Assembly: GCA_021613535.1 (NCBI GenBank)
Contig: CP075496.1
Location: 8,804,001 to 8,868,000 of the forward strand
Reading direction: 5' to 3'
Length of the DNA: 64,000 bases
From: Adineta vaga
Lineage: Eukaryota; Rotifera
The notes beneath the pieces were generated by a model. It was not told the DNA's origin and made no database searches. It worked only from the letters and a program-made list of their open reading frames with translations. Shown here piece by piece: positions 55,347 to 64,000 of this stretch (positions within the stretch are counted from its first letter, which is position 1; each line of letters begins with the position of its first letter). The translations under genes and the position numbers were made by a program.

Positions 55347-56288
55347 TTATTTCGTTGTCGTAAATAATTTGTGGAAAGTATTCATAATTAACTTTTGAAA
55401 ATCTCGTCGAAATGTTTTTGATACTAGAAGATAAATATAGAAGGGAGAAACATTATTAAGCAATAGAATAATAAATATAATTGTAAATAGAAAACTTTCC
55501 ATTTGTAAATGCATTACACTTTTATTCGGTATTATTAATTGACTAAGAAATGATTCAACAAGCATAATTAGATATGGAGCTGTTGCAATAATGTAAACAA
55601 ATACTTCACAAAGAATCAAGATCAATAATTCACGATCGTATCGTCGAGTTCTCATTTGTCCTTGATTTGTACGATGTACAGCTTGTTGAACTCGACGACG
55701 ACTTTGTCGTAAATGACGATAAGCTGAAAAGCCAAATATACTTAAGATTATTGTTGGCCATAAACTAACAAATATGATCGTATAAATAATATAAACTGTT
55801 GCGTAAATACCCGATCTTGTACATTGACCATTGATAATTGTAGTCATGATGGGTATATGACAGCAAAAAACAATCCAAAATAGAATAGCTAAGAAGATAC
55901 ATAGTTTTGCTCGTTTTTTCGTGCTCATTGCTCGATAACGTGCATGATCACTTGTAATAAGAAATTGATCAATACATGTTAAGATAAGCATGGAATTAGC
56001 TATTTGTCCAGTTATATTGGATACATAAATATGAAATTTACATAGAATTATTGCTCGTATTGTTTCATCACGAAAATAAAAAGGAAATATTTGAAGAAAA
56101 CCATTGAATGTTAAATAGATATCATTTGCTATAGCTGAACTAATTAAATAGATTGATCTGGCATTTCGTCGTTGTTGACTAAAAAATAGAACAATACAAA
56201 GACTACCAACATTGCCTAAAATTAAGCAAAAGGGATATCCATAAATAGTTAATTGTGTTTGGATAGTTGTTAACATTGAAGACGACAT
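55347..56288 (-). CDS. rhodopsin-like GPCR, subtype B, with altered DRY motif
   Basis: Single exon, 313 aa, close to the gene at 34165-35151 (MSSSMLTTIQTQ, GNVGSLCIVLFFSQQRRNAR, YLISSAIANDIYLTFNG). Helix 3 ends in CIDQFLITSD: the Arg of DR(Y/F), almost invariant in class A receptors, is Gln (CAA). Loop 3 keeps RRYDRELLILILCE and helix 7 keeps NNVSPFYIYLLVS. The frame is intact, so this is either a receptor with changed G-protein coupling or one under relaxed selection. Confidence 0.87.
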   Translation of the reverse strand: MSSSMLTTIQTQLTIYGYPFCLILGNVGSLCIVLFFSQQRRNARSIYLISSAIANDIYLTFNGFLQIFPFYFRDETIRAIILCKFHIYVSNITGQIANSMLILTCIDQFLITSDHARYRAMSTKKRAKLCIFLAILFWIVFCCHIPIMTTIINGQCTRSGIYATVYIIYTIIFVSLWPTIILSIFGFSAYRHLRQSRRRVQQAVHRTNQGQMRTRRYDRELLILILCEVFVYIIATAPYLIMLVESFLSQLIIPNKSVMHLQMESFLFTIIFIILLLNNVSPFYIYLLVSKTFRRDFQKLIMNTFHKLFTTTK

Positions 56289-57168
56289 GTCTATCTCGAG
56301 TGTATAATTCTACGTTATATTAATGAATAAAAGAACGTGATATAAGCTGAAATGAAAAGAAAATCTCCTCTAAAACGTTTTTATCCACTTATATAATAGA
56401 GAGAGAGAGAGAAAGAATGTTCGTCTATCTTTTATTTTGCTCTTTGATCTGTTTTTGAAATACTTGATGTAGAAATATTTTCTTGTTTTCATTTACAATG
56501 AACTCATTTTATCTTTTCAAATCTATGTTTAACATTTGAATTGAGTTAGATATAGTACTTAAGCACAACTGATACTTCAGTATTCATTGTTTCTTTTCTC
56601 GTTAGCTATATTCTATTTCAACAATAGACAATATCATTGAAGGAATGAAATGTTGATAACCACTAGCTAACAGCGTCATCTGTTTTTTGCTTTATTATTA
56701 TCGGTTAGATGATTTTTACGAATCAGTTCAACATCTTCAAATATGACTTTATAGAAAAAGTAGTGTAGTGTATATTAAAAAGATAAAAAGATTGTAATAA
56801 TGTACAAATATATTAGTTATTGAAAATGAAGAGATTTCTAAGGATATTAATTTGATCTCGTTGATTTTTACTTTCAGATTTCGCAATATAAAAGATTGAT
56901 TGAATTGAATGAATACTTATTTTTCTGGATTCGAAGATTTGTTGCTTCATACTTGAAATTGAAAAGAGTTACTTCAAGAAATAAATAATCTTATCACACC
57001 TATAAATTATTCGATACAAACAAAATTGTAGGACAAATCGTTGAAGAGAAAAAAGAAACATATTCAAAGATAACCAAATCAAACATTGTTATCTCTATTT
57101 TGTCTTTCTAGTCGAGGTTAATAAATAAAAAAAACAATTTTTTCATCTTACTATTCTTTTCAGAATAG
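56289..57168. other. divergent promoter region
   Basis: Between divergent GPCR and acyl-CoA synthetase genes. It holds a short (GA)n run at about 56398-56416. A pyrimidine-rich TTCTTTTCAG acceptor ends at 57163, five bases before the ATG at 57169, implying a leader intron or spliced-leader addition. Confidence 0.5.
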
Positions 57169-59346
57169 ATGCCTTCATCATCTTCAAAATCGAATGGTGC
57201 TTATGTAGCTTTAGCTGCTGGTGCTATTGCAGCTACCTATGCTGGTACACATGCATATAAATCACGTCTTCAACGAAAATTTGATGATGGAATCGATCTA
57301 AAACATCAATCGATTGAAATCGATCCTATTGAACATATTCGTCGTTGTACTTTCTATAAAGATATTGATCTTTTTTCATTTTATAAAACAATTGTGCCAA
57401 ATGTAAAAACATTAGGCGATGTTTTCTATCATGGTTATTCTGTTTCCAATGATGGACCATGTATAGGTTATCTTGATTCAACAAATAAAACAGAACCACT
57501 TCATTGGATAACTTATTCCATGGCATTAAATAATATACGTCGAATTGGTTCACATCTTTGGAATGATACACAACTAATACCAACGAAATCAACAGTTGCT
57601 ATAATATCATTAAATCGTGCTGAATATTCATTTGTTGAACATGCTTGTTATATGTATGGCTTTACTGTTCTTGCTCTTTATACGAGTTATGATCAAGCAA
57701 CAATTTTATCAATATTGGACAAAACTCAAACGGAAGTATTAGTTATTGATAATTTAGATCGTATTGATTCGTTTAAAGATCAATTATTGAAAAGAAATTA
57801 TCTAAAAGAAATTCTTGTCATGGATGAAATATCAAATAATGGAGATAACAAAGTACAAAGTATTCCACGAATTTTACAAACAATTCAACAATGTGATATT
57901 CGTCCTCGACCATATATTGATCCTGAAAATATTGCTGCTTTTATATTAACAAGTGGAACGACAGGTTAGAAATTTCATTTTTAATCGAACAAGAGAAACT
58001 TAATTAATTATTTCGTATTGTTAGGTGAACCAAAAATTGCTATGTTATCTCATACGAATTTCATTGCGGGTATCAAAGGAAATATTGAACGTCGTGAACG
58101 TGCAAATATAGCTGCAGAAATAACAAATCGTCATTGTTCATTTTTACCCATGGCTCATCTTTATGAACGATTAGTATTAATAAGTAGTTTTCTTCATGGT
58201 ACACAAGTTGTTTATTGTCCAATTCCAGAGAAAGTTTTCGAATATTATCCATTTGTCAAACCAACAAATATTCCAATGGTACCAAGAGTTTTGAATAAAG
58301 TCTATGATACAATCATGACAGAAGTTGGTAAAAGTAAAATTAAACGTTTTCTTATTTCTCAAGCATTACATAATGAACAACCGACATTATTTTCACGATT
58401 GATCTTTCGTAAAATTCGAAATCTATTTGGTGGACAAGCTTTCGCTATGTTAACTGGTTCGGCACCAATTACACCTGAAGTTTTACATTTCTTTCGCATT
58501 GCACTTGATATACCTATTGTCGAAGGATATGGTCAAACAGAATCAACAGCTGCAGGTACAAGTACACATATTACTGATATGTCATGTGGTACAGTTGGTT
58601 CACCAGTACCTTCAGTAGAAATCAAACTTATCGATGTTCCCGATACAAATTATCGAGCAAATAATAATCAAGGAGAAATTTGTATTCGAGGACCAACGAT
58701 TTTTAAAGGTAAATGTTCGACTAAACAGTAGAAAAACATCAAATGTATGATTGATTTTATAGGTTACTATGATGACGAAAAAAAGACACGTGAAACTATT
58801 GATGAAGGTGGTTGGCTTCATACAGGTGATGTTGGTGAATGGACAACTCATGGTGCATTACGTATTATCGATCGTACTAAACATATATTTAAATTAAATC
58901 AAGGTGAATATATTGCTCCTGAACGTCTCGAAGATGGTTATATTCGTTCGCGTTGGGTCGAACAATTATTTGTAGACGGAATTTCATCTGAATCAACTGT
59001 TGTTGCTATTGTTATACCTGATCAAGAATATGTTCGAAATCGTTTTCAATCAGCTGATAAAAATCGTTCATTAGAAGATTTATGTAAAGATGAAAAATTA
59101 AAAGAAATCATTCTAGCAGATTTAAAACGAATTGCTAAAGAATATAAATATAAATATTATGAAACAATAAGCAATATTCATCTTCATCCTGAACCATTGT
59201 CTCAAGCAAATGGATTTATTACATCAACATTAAAAACTCGACGAACAGCTGTTCGACAATATTTTCAACATATTATTCAATCACTTTATGAACTTCCTGA
59301 TCATATTAAGCCATCATCCGATGTTGGTCCACAGTCAAAATTATAA
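57169..59346 (+). CDS. long-chain fatty acid-CoA ligase (ACSL1/5/6-like)
   Basis: Exons 57169-57964, 58025-58708 and 58763-59346 join in phase (687 aa, the usual ACSL size). An N-terminal hydrophobic anchor (AYVALAAGAIAATYAG) fits membrane attachment at ER or mitochondrial outer membrane. Adenylate-forming motifs are present: AAFILTSGTTGEPK (ATP loop, split by intron 1), MAHLYERLV, GYGQTESTAAGT, GEICIRGPTIFKG, GGWLHTGDVGEW, IDRTKHIFKLNQGEYIAPE. It activates long-chain fatty acids to acyl-CoA with ATP for lipid synthesis or beta-oxidation. C-terminal region is complete (ANGFITSTLKTRR). Confidence 0.93.
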
Positions 59347-59499
59347 AAAGTTTCGTTCCGTCGGTGCTTTTGTTTTACTTTCCATTCACAGTGATTTTTG
59401 ATTTTATTTGATTGATTTATTCATAACGGTATTTTTATGAATTACTTGATAAAGAAATCATAAGATATGATAGAATTAAATTTCTTTGTGAAATTTTTG

Positions 59500-61210
59500 A
59501 AAAGCAGGATATTCATATCGTCGTATCATTTTTGATCGAAAATCACGTTTAGAATATTGATAATTATCAACACTTCGACTTCTTCGATGTATCCTATTGA
59601 TCGATAAATTCATTTTTTTCAGGCACGATTATTGGTAGATCAATGATCTTTTCTTGTGATTGTAAATGTTGTGTTAAAACATTCCTTTGTTCATCTTCAT
59701 TCGTAGTTAAACTTAATTTAACTGTCTATAAATAACGTAAAACTTCATTAAGAAGTCGATAGAGAAAACTATCTGATGTATACCATCTTGCCGCATCTTG
59801 TTCTGAAGTATACATTAATTCGAATTGTTGAATTTTCATTAATGTTAACGGTTCATGATAGAATTTTGTTCGACCCAATGAAAGCATTTCTTGACGAGCA
59901 GAATCATTTCGATTTGAACGAAGTATTATATCGAGTGATAATTGAAAGGAAAGAAAGGCTCCATTATCAGTCGATAAATCACGTACATAGATTAATGATT
60001 CACTAGTAATTTGAAAAGAGATGTTGACTATGGTGCCATTACTCTTTGAACTTCTTCATTAGTACCATCGACAACAGTCATGTCAACAAACCAAGTTTCC
60101 TCTAGCTTGAAATACAAAACTTTATCGATATGAAAAAGTGTTCGAAGAGAAAACAGAATTTCTTGATCATCAGGTTCATAATCTATATGATATAAATAAG
60201 CATAAACAGCTTTTGGTGCGATGGTTTTGTTAGCATAAATTGTAAATACAGTACGTTCATTATCATTATCTTCGTTGTCGAATGTTTCTGCAAATAATAT
60301 CGCAATTGTTTTTTATCCATACTTGTTGAAAGAAAGGAAGACATGGTAATAATTGAGCCAACATTTAATTCCCAAGCTAAGAGTTCTTGTTTGGAGGTCA
60401 TTTGACCACGATAAACTTTCATCGGAAGAAGAAGATCCCAAATGTATGGCGTATCATAATGACATGATATAAGACTTTGTTCAAGATCACGAATAATAGC
60501 TCGATAAGCTAAACATTTTAAATATCTTTGCTACATAATATATTATTAATATGAACAAAATAAAATGATTGTTTCATACTCCATTCAATAGCTTTATCAG
60601 AAGAATATGTTTGAATAAATTCATCGGGGTTTTCCTGATTATAGGAAGTGCGAATTACTTCGAAGACTTCTTCTAAACCAATATCAGTTCGTTCTAGATG
60701 TGTTTGTCAGCACACTCTGACTGGATAATTCAACATCATCCAATGTTACCGAGGAACTAAGATGATCCCTCAACGTTGTTGCTAGTTCTTGTCCATCATA
60801 AAACAATCTAATATTTTCGTCGTAAATATTACCATGATGATAAATATCGAATGTGTAATCAATAGTAGAAATGGTAAAAAAAGTTATCGATTGTTATTGA
60901 TAAATGAACTTGATTGAATAAGATAAACCAGTTCAGATTTATGATCACCATTATTTTGCGACCCATAATAATGTTCAAATGCAGTAATATCTGATAAAGA
61001 AAATGAAGTTACTCCATCAGTTTGAATGCGTGTATACAAACGTGATCTTGACATTATTGATTGACGTATGTAACTATAAACTTTTTCATCTGTTTCAGGT
61101 TTACAAGGATAATTATTGAGATATCGTTAAAATATTTCACTCGTTTATTAACAGTTATATATCGATCCATGGTTATCATATGAAAAACGACTTCATCAGC
61201 CGTACGACTC
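59500..61210 (-). pseudogene. ADP-ribosyltransferase, broken, with remnants of a second module
   Basis: Minus-strand remnants run in order. First, an N-terminal region I cannot name (RTADEVVFHMITMDRYITVN, SRLYTRIQTDGVTSFSLSD, NIRLFYDGQELATTLRDHL). Then VFEVIRTSYNQENPDEFIQT and LAYRAIIRDLEQSL. Then an ART core: MKVYRGQMTS (Arg), ITMSSFLSTSMD (Ser motif), and, after a frame shift near an A-run at ~60310, FAETFDNEDN...TVFTIYANKT and PDDQEILFSLRTLF (acidic loop). Past a TAG comes a further piece (LSTDNGAFLSFQLSL, FELMYTSEQDAARWYTSDSF) resembling the start of another such module, again ended by stops. At least three lesions are visible. The unrelated intact ART is at 35458-36855. Confidence 0.75.
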
Positions 61211-61552
61211 AATTTTCAATAAAACAGAAAAATGAAAGATTTTCTACAAATAATTGTTTTTGTTCTCTTTCTTTCCTGAAAAAGCATCAAAGAAATACCA
61301 GTATATTTGGAGAGTCATACTAGTGAAAGAAGCGACAACAGAAAATCGACGTCGATGACTATCGTAGTATAAAACTTACTGCTTTGTTTAGTGTGCGTTG
61401 TTATAGCCGGTCGGTGCGTATTCTTCCTCTTTCTTTTTTTTATCAATGATGACTGTATGCTTATCGGTTTTCAATCACATCAAAATACGTTGATTTAGAA
61501 TGCTCAACTCTCTAAATTTATTCGAAATGTTTAATTGCAAATAAACTTCATG
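61211..61552. other. intergenic
   Basis: AT-rich with a T-run; upstream side of the broken ART locus and 3' side of the small membrane protein gene. Nothing recognised. Confidence 0.35.
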
Positions 61553-62236
61553 TTATTTCATGTCCGGTGTTATTTCTGATATATCTGCAGGATAGTTTTC
61601 TAATCCAGCTTGATTTAAATATGAAGTGCATGATATCATTTGTCGAGTCATTGATGAATGACATTCTGGACAAATAAATACGTAATAACCAATAATATTA
61701 CTTAATAAATTTGTTATATGAATTTCATCTAATTTCGAAATTAAGTCGGCCAATGTTTCAAAATAATCTAATACATAGGTTGCATCGAATATATTTCGTT
61801 CGATCATATTATTATCATTTAAAATAATTTTCGTTGAAGAATCAGAAGATTCAAATTTTGACTGTGTAAGTTTAAAGTTAATACCTGTCGCCGCACCAAC
61901 TTTGATCATTGGATGTTTTCCTGAACATGATTTCTTCATATTTCGTAATAAAACTGTGCACGCTAAAGGATTGTTCAAATTAATATGTTGATTTCGATTA
62001 TAATTTGGACATGTTGGTAATTGAACGATCCATTTATAAAATTGATACACAAATGAAAAAGTAATCGTACCACCTACAGTAATAGCGGCATATTTGAAAT
62101 AACGAGGTTTTTGCTTCTTTAAACTTTGGATCTCTGCAGATGAAATCTGTCGTTTAAATATATAGGTTGTGATAGTGCTTGATAATTTTGATGTAAATGT
62201 ATGTTTTATTGTTTGTGAGAACAGATGATAAGCCAT
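61553..62236 (-). CDS. small single-pass protein, possibly mitochondrial, function unknown
   Basis: Single exon, 227 aa. The N-terminal ~50 residues are rich in Ser/Thr/Lys/Phe with few acids (MAYHLFSQTIKHTFTSKLSS), like a mitochondrial presequence. A membrane helix follows (YAAITVGGTITFSFVYQFY). The rest is soluble, with CPNYNRNQHINLNNPLACTV, a CSGKHPMIKVGAATGINF stretch, and a C-terminal CPECHSSM Cys pair. I do not recognise the family. The preceding spacer to the NHL gene is 0.2 kb and contains only chance frames. Confidence 0.65.
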   Translation of the reverse strand: MAYHLFSQTIKHTFTSKLSSTITTYIFKRQISSAEIQSLKKQKPRYFKYAAITVGGTITFSFVYQFYKWIVQLPTCPNYNRNQHINLNNPLACTVLLRNMKKSCSGKHPMIKVGAATGINFKLTQSKFESSDSSTKIILNDNNMIERNIFDATYVLDYFETLADLISKLDEIHITNLLSNIIGYYVFICPECHSSMTRQMISCTSYLNQAGLENYPADISEITPDMK

Positions 62237-62464
62237 CTTTACTTATAAATAATAAATAATGTTTCAAAACTTATTTCTTTCGAAATAATTGTGTTTAATG
62301 TATAGTATACATACAAAATTATAGTTACACGTGTATCTAAGGACAAAATTATGAGTGCAAGTAAGAAGAGAATGAAAATATTTATTATTATGATTTCAAA
62401 ATTATGTACGCAATAAAAAGAAACACAATGTGTGTTATGGACAAATATATCGTTTTGTTTTTCT

Positions 62465-64000
62465 TTACGTAAGATCAAAACGTTGAATTCGTTGATTTTC
62501 CGTGTCAGTAACGTACAAATAAATTTCATTTTTATTAATGACTAAACCAGAAGGATAATTTAATTTCGTACTGTCCGTACCCCATATACCATTTGCATTT
62601 CCGGCAATAGTAACACCGACGGTCGCGTTGCGATTCCAACATTGAATTCGATGATTTCCTGTATCTGCTATATAAATAGTTCCAGTAATTTCTGACACCC
62701 ATACATCAGAAGGCTGATTGAGTTGATTGCTAGCAGATCCCATTCCGTTACCACCTGCTACTGTAATTCCAATATAAGGTGGATTAAGATTCAAGTTAAA
62801 GAGTTGAATTCGATGATTATTTTTGTCAACAACATATAAAAGTGAATTTTGCTTGTCAAAAAATAATCCACAAGGACTGTTAAGTTCCGTAGGTCCACTT
62901 CCTGAATCTCCTGTACCTATAATCATTATACCACTAGCGGCATTTGTTGACCAAAGCATTATTCGATTGCTGAAAGTATCAGCAATTATGAGACTCTTTT
63001 CGTTGCCCATAGTTATTCCATTGGGTCCTGATAAATATTGTGGCGGCGTTCCGCTAAGACCATAAGTGCCTGCAACATTTTTCGGTGGCGGTTCGTAAAG
63101 TTGCATTGAAGATAATAATAGAACACGACCATTCATACCATCAACTACGTATAAATTATTTTGATATTCAGTATCGAGATATAGATAGTTTGGTCTAAAC
63201 AAACTAATTCCATCCGTTCCATTACGGATTAAAACCGATATCGTTTTACTATTAGAATTAACATATTGTAAATGAATTATTTCGTTTTTTGTCGAATCAA
63301 CAACAATAAGAGATTCATTATCACCATTACCATAGACAGCAATGCCTACAGGAGAACTGAAACCAATAAACAGGCTACTTCCTATGACTGTATTATGATC
63401 AGCAACAGTAATTCCACCCACGACTGGTACTGGTACTGATGTTATAACTAAAAGACAATATTTCTCGATTAGTTTTTATTTATAGTAAGAACAAGAGAAA
63501 CTATGATTCATTGACTTTGAACATATTAGGAGTATATTTGTTATACCTTCACATTGATTCATGGGTGAACAGGTTAGATTAAGATCTTCGCGGCACGTTT
63601 TCATATCATATTGACACGGTGCGCCGGATATTGTCATTTGTGGAAAACACATGCCCGCTGATGCATCCCAATAACTATGTAATATGCAATCACATACAAA
63701 ATTTTTATTACAACTCAAATATCGACTTTCAATACAAACAGACGAACATAATTGACCATATTGAGTGAAAAGTGATGGATTCAATTGAATTAAACCGCCC
63801 ATTGAATTTGGCATCGACGATGTACCGACTGCGCCTAGAATACCTAAATCACCTTCAAATAGACGACATTCATTCATTTGTATGGCACCATAATCGAATA
63901 TACGACATGGAGGATTCATATTACATTGCATCGCGCATGATTCAAACGAATCGACAAAATTTGATAAGATATGTTGAGCGTTCATATTAGCTGGCTCAAA
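62465..64000 (-). CDS. PAN/apple-domain and NHL-propeller secreted protein (5' partial)
   Basis: The frame is open to the window edge (reads FEPAN before the Met at 63985), so the true start lies to the right. Exon >64000-63547 encodes a PAN/apple-like module (DSFESCAMQCNMNPPCRIFD, NECRLFEG) and a Cys-rich stretch (LCSSVCIESRYLSCNKNFVC). Exon 63447-62465 joins in phase. It encodes an NHL propeller with six repeats, e.g. LYVVDGMNGRVLLL, LIIADTFSNRIMLW, LYVVDKNNHRIQLF, IYIADTGNHRIQCW and LYVTDTENQRIQRF, and ends there with no TM helix. Likely secreted and ligand-binding. It shares the NHL module with the gene at 2940-5471, but its architecture differs. Confidence 0.85.

Noticed and set aside
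15478-56288. A large palindrome of the kind described in bdelloid genomes
   Set aside because: Subtype A and B receptors recur in opposite orientation, but the order is A+ B+ A- B-, not mirrored, and the genes between do not match.
57169-59346. Horizontal transfer of the acyl-CoA synthetase
   Set aside because: Size, N-terminal anchor and motifs are those of animal ACSL1/5/6 enzymes.
62239-62529. 96-codon minus-strand frame overlapping the end of the NHL gene
   Set aside because: Overlaps a strong coding exon in another frame and is mostly low-complexity hydrophobic sequence.
1-64000. CRISPR arrays, prokaryotic operons, ribosome binding sites
   Set aside because: None seen. Spliced genes and the initiator tRNA show a eukaryotic nuclear genome.

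Overview
The window looks like nuclear DNA of a bdelloid rotifer (Adineta/Rotaria type); this is inferred from gene content, not from a search. It is AT-rich. Genes are split by very short introns (about 50-90 bp, GT..AG). Families typical of bdelloids recur: NHL-propeller surface proteins, a locally expanded set of rhodopsin-like GPCRs, ADP-ribosyltransferases fused to other modules, DUF1399 (glycine-rich-domain) proteins, F-box proteins and a probably horizontally acquired glycoside hydrolase (GH88). I rebuilt exon chains by joining phases, so many coordinates extend or correct simple open frames.

Layout. 0-6 kb: end of a secreted repeat protein, an orphan Ly6/uPAR-like exon, and a complete 8-exon NHL-EGF-TM surface protein. 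6-14 kb: a stand-alone ZnF-UBP ubiquitin-binding protein, a rhomboid protease, and two tandem ~890-aa membrane proteins of an unrecognised family that share near-identical DNA blocks. 15-21 kb: a GPCR, a DUF1399 pseudogene, a small TTK-like kinase and an F-box pseudogene. 21-31 kb: a ~3215-aa SPRY-HECT ubiquitin ligase. 32-33 kb: a secreted GH88 unsaturated glucuronyl hydrolase. 34-44 kb: three GPCR genes, two GPCR relics, an ART-LRR fusion and an initiator tRNA-Met gene. 44-49 kb: an SNTX-like/GTPase protein and a GPCR. 49-57 kb: an F-box protein, a small membrane protein, a TIR-domain protein and a GPCR. 57-64 kb: a long-chain acyl-CoA synthetase, a broken ADP-ribosyltransferase, a small membrane protein and the start-truncated end of a PAN-NHL protein.

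No operon logic is visible; genes lie on both strands with 0.3-1.6 kb spacers. Two themes stand out. First, local duplication followed by patchy homogenisation: the 8-14 kb pair and the 37-41 kb GPCR pair both have ~99% identical cores between strongly diverged ends, as expected from gene conversion. Second, a set of sensing/defence-like or ubiquitin-linked architectures: TIR, two ADP-ribosyltransferase loci, SNTX-like/GTPase, HECT, ZnF-UBP and F-box. Whether these form a functional system is speculative.
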